From Pantoea sp. alder81 (GTDB lineage Bacteria; Pseudomonadota; Gammaproteobacteria; Enterobacterales; Enterobacteriaceae), in NCBI RefSeq assembly GCF_020179835.1, contig NZ_JAIUDA010000002.1:248001-312000 (forward strand): 64,000 nucleotides of DNA, written 5' to 3'. The translations under genes were made by a program, and so were the position numbers. The notes beneath the pieces are model-generated. The model searched no databases. It was given only the letters and a program-made list of their open reading frames with translations, and was not told where the DNA came from. Below, in pieces: positions 9,743 to 20,866 of this stretch (positions are counted from its first letter, which is position 1; every line of letters starts with the position of its first letter).

Positions 9743-10573
9743 TCAAAAAAATTGCCCAAGTGTGACGCGCGGATTGCCGCCATAATCGTTAATGCTGCTG
9801 ACCTGCTGATAGCCGTGCTGCGTCATGATCTCGCGCACCGCTTTATCCTGCTGCCAGCCGTGCTCCAGCAACAGCCAGCCACCGGGCTGCAACCACTGCA
9901 GAGCGCTTTGAATAATCAAACGTAGATCGGCCAGCCCTGCCTCATCCGCAACCAGCGCGCTGAGCGGTTCAAAGCGCACATCTCCCTGCTGCAGATGTTC
10001 ATCGGCGGCATCAATGTAAGGAGGGTTACTGACGATGAGATCGAAACGCTGGGCGGGAATGTCATTGAACCAGTGGCTGAGCTGGAAACGCGCATTGCTG
10101 ATGTGCAGACGCTGGGCGTTCTCTTCCGCCAGCGCCACGGCTGCTGGGATACGGTCGCAGCCCAACACCTGGCAGTCAGGACGTTCACTCGCCAGCGCTA
10201 ACGCAATGGCTCCGGTGCCAGTGCCAAGATCAAGCAATGAAGATGGTGTTGCGGGAATGCGTAAGAGCGCCTGTTCCACCAGCACTTCGGTATCCGGACG
10301 GGGAATTAAGGTGGCATCATTGACGCGCAATGGCAGCGACCAGAATTCCCGCTCGCCCACCAGATGCGCAATCGGCTCGCCTTTCACCCGACGCGCCAGC
10401 AGCGCATCGAGTTGGGCAAGCTGAGCAGCGTCGAGTTCATGATCGTCAAACGCCACCAGCCAGCTGCGTGATTTTCCGGTGACAAATCCCAGCAAAATCT
10501 CCGCATCCCGTTTCGGGCTATCTCCACCACAGAGCGCGACCACTGCGTGCTTAAGCCAGTGGCGAATCAACAT
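9743..10573 (-). CDS. prmC: Peptide chain release factor N5-glutamine methyltransferase
   Basis: This 276-residue SAM-dependent methyltransferase methylates the Gln of the GGQ motif in release factors. The N-terminal helical domain (1-80) precedes the Rossmann domain with LLDLGTGTGAIALALA, and the diagnostic NPPY motif is in IVSNPPYID. The start overlaps the prfA stop by one base (TGATG), so enzyme and substrate are co-expressed. Confidence 0.97.
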   Translation of the reverse strand: MLIRHWLKHAVVALCGGDSPKRDAEILLGFVTGKSRSWLVAFDDHELDAAQLAQLDALLARRVKGEPIAHLVGEREFWSLPLRVNDATLIPRPDTEVLVEQALLRIPATPSSLLDLGTGTGAIALALASERPDCQVLGCDRIPAAVALAEENAQRLHISNARFQLSHWFNDIPAQRFDLIVSNPPYIDAADEHLQQGDVRFEPLSALVADEAGLADLRLIIQSALQWLQPGGWLLLEHGWQQDKAVREIMTQHGYQQVSSINDYGGNPRVTLGQFF

Positions 10574-11655
10574 CAGTCTTGTCCAGCCAGCGCGGCCAGC
10601 TGATCGGCCTGATACTCCTGCACAATCGGCTCGATCAGCGTATCCAGTTTACCTTCCATGGTTTCATCCAGGCGGTACAACGTCAGGTTGATACGATGAT
10701 CGGTAACACGGCCCTGCGGGAAGTTGTAAGTGCGGTTACGATCCGAACGATCGCCGCTGCCCAACAGGTTACGACGGGTTGAGGCTTCGGCAGCGTTACG
10801 TTTGGCAGTTTCGGCGGCATGAATACGCGCACCCAATACGGCCAGCGCTTTGGCTTTGTTTTTGTGCTGAGAACGTTCGTCCTGGCACTCAACCACAATA
10901 CCGGTTGGCAAGTGAGTAATACGAATCGCCGAGTCGGTGGTATTAACGTGCTGACCACCCGCGCCTGAAGAGCGGAAGGTATCGATTTTCAGATCGCCCG
11001 CGTTGATTTCCGGCATTTCTGCCTCTGGCAATTCCGGCATTACCGCCACGGTGCAGGCGGAAGTATGAATACGACCCTGTGATTCGGTTTCCGGCACGCG
11101 CTGTACGCGATGGCCGCCCGACTCGAACTTTAAGCGCCCGTACGCACCATCGCCGATAATACGCGCGATCACTTCTTTGTAGCCGCCGTGTTCGCCTTCG
11201 TTGGCGCTGATGATTTCTACCTGCCAGCGGCGTGCTTCGGCATAACGGCTGTACATACGGAACAGATCGCCCGCGAAGATCGCCGCTTCGTCACCGCCGG
11301 TTCCGGCGCGCACTTCAACAAAACAGGAACGCTCATCATCGGGATCTTTTGGCAGCAGCAGTACCTGAAGCTGCTGCTCCAGGACTTCACGTTTCTCACG
11401 CGAAATCTTTAACTCTTCGTTAGCCATTTCACGCATTTCAGGATCGTCGAGCATCATTTCAGCTGTTTCGATATCTTCCTGCACCTGCTGCCAGTCGCGG
11501 AAGCAATGAGTCACATCGGTCAACTGTGCATATTCGCGTGATAACGCGCGAAAACGTTCCTGATCGCCAATTACGCCGGCATCGCCCAGTAACGCTTCCA
11601 CTTCTTCGTGGCGTTCCTGGAGGGCTTCCAGCTTGGCAACAATAGAGCTCTTCAT
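10573..11655 (-). CDS. prfA: Peptide chain release factor 1
   Basis: This 360-residue protein ends translation at UAA and UAG. The stop-codon-reading PxT motif appears as P-E-T in RVPETES, and the catalytic GGQ is in SGAGGQHVN, followed by the family's basic C-terminal segment [19 protein letters not shown]. It lies 41 bases downstream of hemA in the conserved hemA-prfA-prmC operon. Confidence 0.98.
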   Translation of the reverse strand: MKSSIVAKLEALQERHEEVEALLGDAGVIGDQERFRALSREYAQLTDVTHCFRDWQQVQEDIETAEMMLDDPEMREMANEELKISREKREVLEQQLQVLLLPKDPDDERSCFVEVRAGTGGDEAAIFAGDLFRMYSRYAEARRWQVEIISANEGEHGGYKEVIARIIGDGAYGRLKFESGGHRVQRVPETESQGRIHTSACTVAVMPELPEAEMPEINAGDLKIDTFRSSGAGGQHVNTTDSAIRITHLPTGIVVECQDERSQHKNKAKALAVLGARIHAAETAKRNAAEASTRRNLLGSGDRSDRNRTYNFPQGRVTDHRINLTLYRLDETMEGKLDTLIEPIVQEYQADQLAALAGQD

Positions 11656-11696
11656 GTAATAGAGGGTATCCCAGTGATAGGTCGTGACAGACCAGA

Positions 11697-12953
11697 TTAC
11701 TCTAAACCGAGGCTGTCACGTAAGATCTGCAGGCGTTCGCTATCGCCATCGCGCGCGGCCTGCTGCAGTGATTTGGTTGGTGCATGAATAAGACGATTGG
11801 TCAGCTTGTGCGCTAACTCCTGCAATACTTTTTCTGCATCCGCGCCCTGGCGCAGTGCGGCTAACGCACGCTCCTGTAACTCAGCGCGAACGTCATCGGC
11901 CTGCGAACGGTATTCACGAATGGTGTCACCGGCGCTTTGTGCCCGCAGCCACGACATAAACTCGCCACTTTCCTGCACCACAATGCTTTCCGCTTGAACG
12001 GCGGCGGCTTTGCGCTGCGCCATGTTCTGCTCAATGATCGCTTGCAGGTCATCGACGCTGTACAAATAGGCGTTCGCCAGCTTGCCCACTTCAGGTTCGA
12101 CATCACGCGGTACGGCGATATCCACCAGCAGCATCGGCTGATTGCGGCGTGCTTTCAACGCACGTTCCACCATCCCTTTACCGATAATCGGCAGCGGGCT
12201 GGCGGTAGAAGAGATGATAATGTCCGCATCGGCAAGACGCGTCTCAATGTCGCCCAAACCAATCACTTCGGCGCCCACTTCATCGGCCAGCAACTGCGCA
12301 CGTTCGCGGGTGCGGTTAGCAATCATCAACTTCTGCACTTTATGCTCGCGCAGATGACGTGCCACCAGTTCGATGGTTTCACCGGCACCCACCAGCAACA
12401 CGTTGACCGTGCTGAGTGATTCGAAGATTTGACGTGCCAGAGAACAGGCAGCGAAGGCAACAGAGACCGCGCTGGCACCGATTTCGGTTTCAGTACGCAC
12501 GCGCTTGGCGACGGAGAAGGTTTTCTGGAACATGCGCTCCAGCTCACTGCTCAGCGCATGGTCGCGAGAGGAGTCAGCATGGGCTTTTTTAACCTGACCA
12601 AGAATTTGTGGCTCACCCAACACCAGTGAGTCGAGACCACTGGCAACGCGCATCAGATGGCTGACGGCGGCGTTGTCCTGATGCCAGTATAGGCTGGCAC
12701 GTACATCCTCTTCGCGCAGATCGTGATACTCACATAACCAGCGCACCAGTCTCTCCTGCAAATCCGTCTGCTGCTCCACGCTGAGGTAGAGTTCAGTACG
12801 ATTACAGGTAGAGAGTACCACACCACTCTGTACCATCGGCTGGGACAACAGGCTATTAAGTGCCTGATCCAGCGTGTCTGGCAGAAACGCAACGCGTTCG
12901 CGCAGCGCAACAGGTGCGGTTTTGTGGTTGATTCCGAGAGCTAGCAGCGTCAT
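11697..12953 (-). CDS. hemA: Glutamyl-tRNA reductase
   Basis: The start at 12953 gives the usual 418 residues ([14 protein letters not shown]); a longer in-frame ORF to 13037 is not supported. HemA reduces glutamyl-tRNA(Glu) to glutamate-1-semialdehyde, the first committed step of haem synthesis. The catalytic Cys is in STCNRTELY near residue 50, and the NADPH domain has [16 protein letters not shown]. It is the first gene of the operon and divergent from lolB. In E. coli the N terminus (positions 2-4) controls proteolysis under haem sufficiency; the same TLL start is seen here. Confidence 0.98.
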   Translation of the reverse strand: MTLLALGINHKTAPVALRERVAFLPDTLDQALNSLLSQPMVQSGVVLSTCNRTELYLSVEQQTDLQERLVRWLCEYHDLREEDVRASLYWHQDNAAVSHLMRVASGLDSLVLGEPQILGQVKKAHADSSRDHALSSELERMFQKTFSVAKRVRTETEIGASAVSVAFAACSLARQIFESLSTVNVLLVGAGETIELVARHLREHKVQKLMIANRTRERAQLLADEVGAEVIGLGDIETRLADADIIISSTASPLPIIGKGMVERALKARRNQPMLLVDIAVPRDVEPEVGKLANAYLYSVDDLQAIIEQNMAQRKAAAVQAESIVVQESGEFMSWLRAQSAGDTIREYRSQADDVRAELQERALAALRQGADAEKVLQELAHKLTNRLIHAPTKSLQQAARDGDSERLQILRDSLGLE

Positions 12954-13170
12954 GGTGATTCGGCTTGGGATGTCCCAATGATTGTCAGGGCTTTGTGAAG
13001 CGCATTCTACAAGATGCCACAGATCAAGAAAAGCCATACAAAGGCTATGACTGTAATAAGATTAAACTGATCGTGCGCAATTATCCTTACATCGGCATTG
13101 ACGGCGTAGTATTGGATGGTTAGCGTTATCGGTTACGAAGTAAAAACGTGTCTGAGGAGACGACCACGTG

Positions 13171-13794
13171 ATGCATTTGCCCCCGCGCAAGCTGTTGCGC
13201 CTTTTACCCCTTGCCAGCGTATTGCTGGCTGCTTGTAGCATCAACAAACCACAAGGTCCTGGCCCCAGCATCACCTCACCACAATGGCAGCAGCATCAAC
13301 AAGCCGTTGAAAAAATTACCCAGTATCAGACGCGCGGCGCGTTTGCTTATCTCTCTGATAAGCAAAAAGTCTATGCGCGCTTTAACTGGCAGCAAACCGC
13401 GGCCGATCGTTATCGCCTGTTGTTAACCAACCCGCTTGGCAGCACCGAGTTGCAGCTGGATGCGCAAGGTTCGGTGGTGCAAATCGTCGACAACAAAGGC
13501 AAGCGCTACGTGAGCAATGACGCTGAGAAGATGATTTCACAGCTGACTGGCATGGATATCCCGCTGGCGAACCTGCGTCAGTGGATGATGGGTTTGCCGG
13601 GTGATGCCACGGATTATCAGCTCAACAGCAGCTATCAGTTGCAGAGTGTGAACTACAGCCGTAATGGTCAGCAATGGAAAGTGAACATCTCTGATTACGA
13701 CAGCAAAGTGAATCCACCGCTGCCGGCCAATCTTGAACTGACTGAAGGTGGTCAGCGAATCAAACTGCGCATGGATAGCTGGACCACAAAATGA
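13171..13794 (+). CDS. lolB: Outer-membrane lipoprotein LolB
   Basis: This protein of about 207 residues has a lipoprotein signal ([10 protein letters not shown], lipobox LAAC) and the LolB fold pattern, including the [26 protein letters not shown] segment. LolB receives lipoproteins from LolA and inserts them in the outer membrane. A GTG at 13168 and the ATG at 13171 are both possible starts after GAGGAGA. The stop overlaps the ispE start by 4 bases, and the gene is divergent from hemA, both as in E. coli. Confidence 0.95.
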   Translation: MHLPPRKLLRLLPLASVLLAACSINKPQGPGPSITSPQWQQHQQAVEKITQYQTRGAFAYLSDKQKVYARFNWQQTAADRYRLLLTNPLGSTELQLDAQGSVVQIVDNKGKRYVSNDAEKMISQLTGMDIPLANLRQWMMGLPGDATDYQLNSSYQLQSVNYSRNGQQWKVNISDYDSKVNPPLPANLELTEGGQRIKLRMDSWTTK

Positions 13795-14648
13795 TCACCA
13801 CCTGGCCCGCTCCGGCTAAATTGAACTTGTTTCTCTACATCACGGGCCGTCGTCCTGACGGCTACCACAACCTGCAAACGCTGTTTCAGTTTCTTGATCA
13901 TGGCGACACGTTGGAAATCACACCTGACAGCAGCGGCAAGATTACGCTGCTGACGCCCTTAGCGGGCGTAGCAGATGACGAAAACTTGATCGTGCGGGCG
14001 GCGCAGGCATTGAAACAGGCTGCTGCCGTACAGGGTACGCTGCCCGATAACGCCGGCGCGCAGATTGCGTTAGAGAAACGTTTGCCGATGGGCGGCGGCC
14101 TGGGCGGTGGTTCATCTGATGCCGCCACCGTGCTGGTGGCGCTCAACCACTTGTGGCAAACCGGGCTGAGTGTAGACGCGTTAGCCACGATTGGGGTGAA
14201 ACTCGGCGCGGATGTACCGGTGTTTGTGCGAGGTCACGCTGCGTTTGCCGAAGGGGTTGGCGAGCAAATTGTTCCAGCCGAACCGGCAGAGAAGTGGTAT
14301 CTTGTTGCTCACCCTGGCGTCAGTATCGCCACGCCGGATCTGTTTCGTGATCCTGACCTGACGCGCAATTCACCGATACGCACATTAGATGAACTGTTAC
14401 AGCGTCCTTTTCACAATGATTGTGAAGCTGTGGCAAGAAAACGTTTTCGCGAGGTTGATGCGCTGCTTTCCTGGCTGCTAGAATACGCGCCGTCGCGCCT
14501 GACCGGGACCGGAGCTTGTGTGTTTGCTGAATTTAACACCGAGTCCGCTGCTCGTCAGGTGCTGGAGCTTGCCCCGAAATGGATTTGTGGATATGTGGCG
14601 CGCGGGCTTAATATCTCGCCGTTGCAACGCACCCTTTCCGGGCTCTAA
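13791..14648 (+). CDS. ispE: 4-diphosphocytidyl-2-C-methyl-D-erythritol kinase
   Basis: This 285-residue GHMP-family kinase phosphorylates the 2-hydroxyl of CDP-methylerythritol in the MEP isoprenoid pathway. The substrate region opens with [22 protein letters not shown], the GHMP glycine-rich loop is [14 protein letters not shown], and [12 protein letters not shown] lies near the C terminus. It is translationally coupled to lolB (ATGA) and precedes prs by 137 bases. Confidence 0.97.
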   Translation: MITTWPAPAKLNLFLYITGRRPDGYHNLQTLFQFLDHGDTLEITPDSSGKITLLTPLAGVADDENLIVRAAQALKQAAAVQGTLPDNAGAQIALEKRLPMGGGLGGGSSDAATVLVALNHLWQTGLSVDALATIGVKLGADVPVFVRGHAAFAEGVGEQIVPAEPAEKWYLVAHPGVSIATPDLFRDPDLTRNSPIRTLDELLQRPFHNDCEAVARKRFREVDALLSWLLEYAPSRLTGTGACVFAEFNTESAARQVLELAPKWICGYVARGLNISPLQRTLSGL

Positions 14649-14718
14649 GCGTATGCGTGACAGTGCCACCCTGTTCCAGGCACTGCACGACGCGCATTAA
14701 CACACCCGTATGAACAGC

Positions 14719-15733
<1,015 letters not shown>

Positions 15734-15745
15734 TACATTGCATGA

Positions 15746-15769
15746 AACCGGGCCCCGTGCCCGGTTTTT
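15746..15769 (+). terminator. Terminator after prs
   Basis: The stem ACCGGGC/GCCCGGT (15747-15753 and 15759-15765) is followed by a T run, 13 bases after the prs stop. Confidence 0.88.
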
Positions 15770-15957
15770 ATTCCCAACAATCCGCTTCATTTACCGATTA
15801 AGCCGCTCTCGCCACGGATATTTTCGCGATAAATTTCGTTAAAACTCGCTATTCTCCCTGCCTTACACTCTTTTCAAACGACATGCGATGCTGCGCTTTA
15901 GCGGGCCATTGATTAGTGGTATTTTCTCCACACTTTTTTTTGAGAACTCCGACCACT

Positions 15958-17133
15958 ATGACTCTCGACATCTACACGCTGTTTGTTTGCGAGCTCTATG
16001 TGCTGGGGTTTTTAAGCATTATTCTTGTTTTCGCCTGGGTGGGTGCGCAATACGATCGCGTGCTCGGATTCACGACGCTGGCGCTCATCTTGACCCTGAT
16101 GGCGGTGTTCCTCAGTAGTCTGCGCAGCGCGGGATTTGTCTTCCTTCCCATCGGTGTGGGCAACGTCGTGATGTTGCTGGCCTACGGCAATCTGTTGAAT
16201 GCATTCCGTGCTTTTTGCCATAAACCCTTGGGGTTCAGCTGGTTAGCCGGCGGGCTGCTATGGGCGATTCTTTGCGCATTCCCTGCGTTTTACGCCAGCC
16301 AACCCAAACGCGTTTTAGTGCTTTGCCTGCTGTGCATCATTTACACCGGTGCGCTAATTCGTTTGTTATGGCAATCTCGCGATGCACTGCAAGTGACCTT
16401 TTGGCCGGCGCAAATGTTGCTGTGGATCCATCTGCTGTTTCACGTGGCACGTATCTTCCTGGATGATGCCATCGCCACACCGGTACGCGGCGCCATAGCC
16501 GGTTCCAGCTTTTCGGTGTACGTGATTCTTGAATCCATTCTATTTGTGATTGGCCTGACTTTTACCATTCTGGCAATGGTCAACGAGCGCACACAGATCG
16601 CCCACAAACGAGCATCGCTTCACGATCCTCTGACCAGCGTCTGGAATCGCCGCGCTCTGTTCGAGCAAGCCGACAGATTAGTGGTGCGTAACACGCGTAG
16701 TTCGCAACCGCTGGTTTACACTGCTGTGCTATTTGATCTCGACCATTTCAAAGGCATTAACGATCGTTACGGCCATCTGCAAGGTGATCGCGTATTAATC
16801 GATTTTTGTCACGTGGTACAGGGTTTGTTGCCTGCTGGGGGGCATTTTGCCCGTCTGGGCGGCGAAGAGTTTGCGGCGATTCTGCCGGGCAATAGCGAGG
16901 ATGCGGAACGGGTGTGCGAGCGTATCCGATTGGCGACACAGCTGTCGCAGCCCAACGATGTTTGCTACACGGTGAGCATTGGCTTTGCCACCGCTAACCA
17001 TCGCGATCATACCTTCCCGATTTTACTCGGCCTGGCGGATGAAGCGTTATACCGTGCAAAAGCCAGTGGCCGTAACCGCGTCGAACGTTATTTCGTGCAG
17101 TTACAGCCTATACAGGAAGCGGCACTCTCTTAA
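15958..17133 (+). CDS. Membrane-anchored diguanylate cyclase (GGDEF)
   Basis: The protein has 391 residues from ATG 15958. The N-terminal half has about six hydrophobic segments (roughly 1-205), the C-terminal half is a GGDEF domain. The active-site signature is GGEEF at 301-305, with the FDLDHFKGIND and GHLQGD motifs in front, so it should make cyclic di-GMP. The RxxD inhibitory site expected five residues before GGEEF is absent (LPAGGHFARL). In E. coli the gene between prs and ychH is dauA, so this gene replaces it here. The stop overlaps the convergent ychH stop by four bases. Confidence 0.92.
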   Translation: MTLDIYTLFVCELYVLGFLSIILVFAWVGAQYDRVLGFTTLALILTLMAVFLSSLRSAGFVFLPIGVGNVVMLLAYGNLLNAFRAFCHKPLGFSWLAGGLLWAILCAFPAFYASQPKRVLVLCLLCIIYTGALIRLLWQSRDALQVTFWPAQMLLWIHLLFHVARIFLDDAIATPVRGAIAGSSFSVYVILESILFVIGLTFTILAMVNERTQIAHKRASLHDPLTSVWNRRALFEQADRLVVRNTRSSQPLVYTAVLFDLDHFKGINDRYGHLQGDRVLIDFCHVVQGLLPAGGHFARLGGEEFAAILPGNSEDAERVCERIRLATQLSQPNDVCYTVSIGFATANHRDHTFPILLGLADEALYRAKASGRNRVERYFVQLQPIQEAALS

Positions 17134-17405
17134 TGCGAGGAGTGATTGCGGCGACAGCGTTTGTCACCGTAATGGCGTAACCAGAAGTAGCGGTCTTCAA
17201 CCCGCTCACGTCCACTGACGCGTGCACCCACCAGCCACAGCAGCGCACCAACAAAGATGCTGAACATGGCACCATGCGCGAGGAATTGCGGCAGGTTTAA
17301 CGCAGGCAGCTGATTAATAATAGAATATCCGACGCCAAGTACCATCGTCAGTAAACCCAAACACATCAGTCCATTACCTAAATAGCGGCATTGTTGACGT
17401 TTCAT
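17130..17405 (-). CDS. ychH: YchH family stress-response membrane protein
   Basis: This 91-residue protein has two membrane segments (about 10-30 and 43-62) and a basic, His-rich tail. It matches the YchH (DUF2583) family in size and in the start MKRQQCRYLGNGLMCLGLLTMVLGVGYS. E. coli YchH is a CRP-repressed stress and biofilm-related protein of unknown mechanism. It sits directly before pth, as in E. coli. Confidence 0.92.
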   Translation of the reverse strand: MKRQQCRYLGNGLMCLGLLTMVLGVGYSIINQLPALNLPQFLAHGAMFSIFVGALLWLVGARVSGRERVEDRYFWLRHYGDKRCRRNHSSH

Positions 17406-17664
17406 GATTCACCTCCATCCTTATGAAAAAGCAAAACAGCACGTATGGTTAACTTGTCATAAGTTTAGGCAATGACGGCGGGTTAAGTTGCGGACAGGAT
17501 CACACATCCTTCACAATCTCTGACATTTCTTTACGGCCAGAGGCTTGATTTCGATAGAAATTGATAAGTCACGCAGAGGTATCATCTGTGCTCAGCACCC
17601 TTTGTCATCGCCGCTTGCAGGCAGTAAACTATCGCCCTTTCCGCAGCAAGACAGGATAAACATC

Positions 17665-18252
17665 GTGAGCAGCATTAAACTGATTGTGGGGCTGGCCAAT
17701 CCCGGCGCTGAATACGCCGCAACGCGTCATAACGCGGGTGCCTGGTATGTGGATTTGCTGGCCGACCGGAACAATCAGTCATTGAAAGAGGAGCCGAAAT
17801 TCTACGGCTACACTGCACGCCTGTCGCTGGCAGGTGAAGATGTCCGTTTGCTGGTGCCCACCACTTTTATGAACCTGAGTGGCAAAGCGGTCGCGGCAAT
17901 GGCGACGTTTTATCGCATCACGCCTGAAGAGATTTTAGTGGCGCATGACGAATTGGATCTGCCACCGGGTGTGGCGAAATTTAAACAGGGTGGTGGTCAT
18001 GGCGGACACAACGGCCTGAAAGACATCATCAGCAAACTGGGCAACAATAATAATTTCCACCGTTTGCGGGTTGGTATCGGCCATCCCGGCGATCGCAATA
18101 AGGTCACCGGCTTCGTATTGGGTAAACCGCCGGCCAGCGAGCAAAAGCTGATTGATGATGCGGTCGATGAAGCGGTGCGTTGCACTGAGCTGTGGCTGAA
18201 AGAAGACAAAATTAAGGCGATGAACCGCCTGCATGCGTTCAAGGCTGGCTAA
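17665..18252 (+). CDS. pth: Peptidyl-tRNA hydrolase
   Basis: This 195-residue enzyme recycles peptidyl-tRNA. The start is GTG at 17665 after AGGA ([14 protein letters not shown]); a longer ORF from 17545 is not coding. Catalytic His and Asp are in [11 protein letters not shown] and [12 protein letters not shown], and the [10 protein letters not shown] loop is intact. It is followed by ychF 111 bases later. Confidence 0.97.
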   Translation: MSSIKLIVGLANPGAEYAATRHNAGAWYVDLLADRNNQSLKEEPKFYGYTARLSLAGEDVRLLVPTTFMNLSGKAVAAMATFYRITPEEILVAHDELDLPPGVAKFKQGGGHGGHNGLKDIISKLGNNNNFHRLRVGIGHPGDRNKVTGFVLGKPPASEQKLIDDAVDEAVRCTELWLKEDKIKAMNRLHAFKAG

Positions 18253-18363
18253 GCCCAATTCCCGCGCCGCAGAAGGCAATTCTGTGTATAATGCGCGAAA
18301 TTTTTTGAATCTGTCGTCGCTGCCTGTCAGCGCCGCACACTCAGTGATAAAGGTAATCAGACC

Positions 18364-19455
18364 ATGGGATTTAAATGCGGTATTGTGGGCCTGCCGAACG
18401 TCGGTAAATCCACCCTGTTCAACGCGCTGACCAAAGCGGGTATCGAAGCAGCCAACTTTCCGTTCTGCACCATCGAGCCAAACACCGGTGTGGTGCCAAT
18501 GCCCGATCTGCGCCTCGATCAGCTGAGCGAAATCGTTAAGCCACAGCGTGTTGTTCCTACCACCATGGAATTCGTGGATATCGCCGGTCTGGTGAAAGGC
18601 GCCTCCAAAGGTGAAGGTCTCGGCAACCAGTTCCTGACCAACATCCGTGAAACCGAAGCTATCGGCCACGTGGTGCGCTGCTTCGAGAATGACAACATCA
18701 TTCACGTTTCAGGCAAAGTTAACCCAGCGGAAGATATTGATATCATCAATACCGAGCTGGCGCTGTCAGATCTCGACACCTGTGAACGTGCGATTCAGCG
18801 CTGCCAGAAGAAAGCCAAAGGCGGCGATAAAGATGCAAAAGCTGAGCTGGCTGCGCTGGAGAAATGTCTCCCGCACCTGTCAGAAGCAGGCATGTTGCGT
18901 GCCCTGAAGCTGGATGCTGATGAGAAAGCGGCCATCCGCTACCTGAGCTTCCTGACCCTGAAGCCAACCATGTATATCGCGAACGTGAACGAAGACGGTT
19001 TTGAAAACAACCCGTTCCTCGATCAGGTGCGTGCGATTGCGGAAGCCGAAGGTTCTGTGGTGGTGCCGGTGTGCGCAGCAGTAGAATCAGACATCGCAGA
19101 GCTGGATGACGAAGAGCGTGAAGAGTTCATGGCGGAGTTGGGTCTGGAAGAGCCGGGTCTGAACCGCGTGATCCGTGCCGGTTATGCGCTGTTGAACCTG
19201 CAAACCTACTTCACCGCTGGCGTGAAAGAAGTACGCGCCTGGACCATCCCAGTGGGTGCGACCGCGCCACAGGCTGCCGGTAAAATCCACACCGACTTCG
19301 AGAAAGGCTTTATCCGTGCACAGACCATCGCGTTTGATGACTTTGTCGCCTACAAAGGTGAGCAAGGCGCGAAAGAAGCCGGCAAGATGCGCTCAGAAGG
19401 TAAAGAGTACATCGTGAAAGATGGCGACGTGATGAACTTCCTGTTCAACGTCTAA
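18364..19455 (+). CDS. ychF: Redox-regulated ribosome-binding ATPase YchF
   Basis: This 363-residue Obg-like P-loop protein has G1 [14 protein letters not shown], switch region [15 protein letters not shown], and a G4 variant (NVNE in place of NKxD) that gives the family its ATP preference. A C-terminal TGS domain follows the helical coiled-coil insertion (about 130-200). YchF binds ribosomes and affects the oxidative stress response. A terminator lies 44 bases after the stop. Confidence 0.98.
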   Translation: MGFKCGIVGLPNVGKSTLFNALTKAGIEAANFPFCTIEPNTGVVPMPDLRLDQLSEIVKPQRVVPTTMEFVDIAGLVKGASKGEGLGNQFLTNIRETEAIGHVVRCFENDNIIHVSGKVNPAEDIDIINTELALSDLDTCERAIQRCQKKAKGGDKDAKAELAALEKCLPHLSEAGMLRALKLDADEKAAIRYLSFLTLKPTMYIANVNEDGFENNPFLDQVRAIAEAEGSVVVPVCAAVESDIAELDDEEREEFMAELGLEEPGLNRVIRAGYALLNLQTYFTAGVKEVRAWTIPVGATAPQAAGKIHTDFEKGFIRAQTIAFDDFVAYKGEQGAKEAGKMRSEGKEYIVKDGDVMNFLFNV

Positions 19456-19498
19456 TCTTTAAGTCGATGATTTGCTCATGTTGAATTAATTTCAGCTA

Positions 19499-19528
19499 AA
19501 AAAATCCACGCCTGGCGTGGATTTTTTA
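19499..19528 (+). terminator. Terminator after ychF
   Basis: The stem ATCCACG/CGTGGAT (19504-19510 and 19516-19522) is preceded by an A run and followed by TTTTTTATTTTT; it is probably bidirectional. Confidence 0.88.
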
Positions 19529-19861
19529 TTTTTCATTAGGTAAATTCTTCCGCGACGCTTCCAGGCATATTAGCCATCACTTCGCTTTTGTCGCTAGCCT
19601 AAGCCACAAACACCGCTCGCTTTTCCGCATGAAATCTCTCTTCTGACCACCCTGCTCCACAGTGTGAAGCCGATCATGAAATTGGCTCATGCAGCTTTGA
19701 AGTTTAATCACTTTCAATCACTGAGTGACTCTGGCATAAAATTCGCATTGTTATTGACTTAAGACAATGTGAAATCTTCCGCAGGTGATAGGCCGCAGCA
19801 TCAGGTCTACCCACCTAAAGCCGGAAAGGTTTTGCAGCTGAAATCAGGATACCAGAGCATC
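19529..19861 (+). promoter_or_regulatory. Upstream region of mesX with MetR-like site
   Basis: This is 333 bases without a gene between the ychF terminator and mesX. The inverted repeat CATGA-N7-TCATG (19675-19691) contains TGAA-N5-CTCA at 19677-19689, one base off the MetR consensus TGAA-N5-TTCA. An extended -10-like TGGCATAAAAT lies at about 19730-19740. No MetJ-type AGACGTCT box is evident. The MetR assignment is tentative. Confidence 0.4.
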
Positions 19862-20839
19862 ATGAGCAACGATTTTGCATTTTCCATTAAGAGCAGTGTT
19901 TTCGATGAGCATTACAATCCTTCTGAAAGCACGCGTATCACCACGAACTTCGCTAACCTGGCACGTGGAACCAATCGCCAGGAGAATTTGCGCAATGCCT
20001 TAATGATGATGAACAATCGTTTCAATTCTCTGGCGCACGCGGACAACCCGAAAGGCGATCGTTATGCCGTTGAGCTGGAAATCATTTCTGCGGAAATTGA
20101 TATTGAAGGCAATGGCAAAACCTTCCCGGTTATCGAAATCCTGAAAACCAACATTGTTGATCGCCACACTCAGCAGCGTACCGACGGCATCGTAGGCAAT
20201 AACTTCTCATCCTACGTGCGTGATTACGATTTTAGCGTTCGTCTGCTGGCGGCCAATAACAACCAAGCCGGTTTCAGCCTGCCGGAAGGTTTCGGTGATC
20301 TGCACGGCAATATCTTTAAAAGCTTCGTCAACTCGGCGGCTTATCAGGAACGCTTTAATAAAAAGCCGGTGATCTGCCTGAGCGTATCGAGCAAGAACAC
20401 CTATCACCGCACCGACTATCAGCACCCAGTGTTGGGCTTTGAATATCAGCAAGATGAGCTGTCCCTCACCGACCACTACTTCGGCAAAATGGGATTGCAG
20501 GCTCGCTATTTCATGCCTGAAAACAGCGTCGCGCCGTTAGCCTTCTATTTCACCGGTGACTTGCTGAATGATTACACGGATCTGGAACTGATCGGCACCA
20601 TCAGCACCATGGAGACGTTCCAAAAGATTTACCGCCCTGAAATCTACAATGCCAACTCTGCCGCAGGCCAGTGCTATCAGCCGAGCCTGGCGCATGGCGA
20701 CCATTCCTTAACGCGCATTGTTTACGATCGAGAAGAACGCAGCCAGTTGGCAATTGAGCAGGGGAAGTTTACGGAAGAGCACTTCATCAAACCCTATCAA
20801 GAGATTCTTGAGCAGTGGTCCGCACATTACGTTCTTTGA
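19862..20839 (+). CDS. mesX: DUF1852 protein MesX, partner of methionine synthase MesD
   Basis: This 325-residue protein starts at ATG 19862 (MSNDFAFSIKSSVFDEHY) and is typical of DUF1852. In published genetics on aerobic bacteria, members of this family are required together with oxygen for the activity of the core methionine synthase MesD. MesD does not need 5-methyltetrahydrofolate or cobalamin. MesX is probably involved in supplying the methyl group, but the chemistry is not settled. mesD follows 27 bases downstream, the arrangement expected for the pair. The longer ORF from 19769 lacks family similarity in its first 31 residues. Confidence 0.88.
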   Translation: MSNDFAFSIKSSVFDEHYNPSESTRITTNFANLARGTNRQENLRNALMMMNNRFNSLAHADNPKGDRYAVELEIISAEIDIEGNGKTFPVIEILKTNIVDRHTQQRTDGIVGNNFSSYVRDYDFSVRLLAANNNQAGFSLPEGFGDLHGNIFKSFVNSAAYQERFNKKPVICLSVSSKNTYHRTDYQHPVLGFEYQQDELSLTDHYFGKMGLQARYFMPENSVAPLAFYFTGDLLNDYTDLELIGTISTMETFQKIYRPEIYNANSAAGQCYQPSLAHGDHSLTRIVYDREERSQLAIEQGKFTEEHFIKPYQEILEQWSAHYVL

Positions 20840-20866
20840 TTAAGCCAAAATAAAAGGTTATTGATT

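Noticed and set aside
12954..13037. In-frame N-terminal extension of hemA
   Set aside because: Glutamyl-tRNA reductase starts with [14 protein letters not shown]; the extension covers the promoter region and resembles no HemA.
17545..17664. Longer pth reading frame
   Set aside because: The GTG at 17665 has a Shine-Dalgarno and gives the standard 195-residue Pth.
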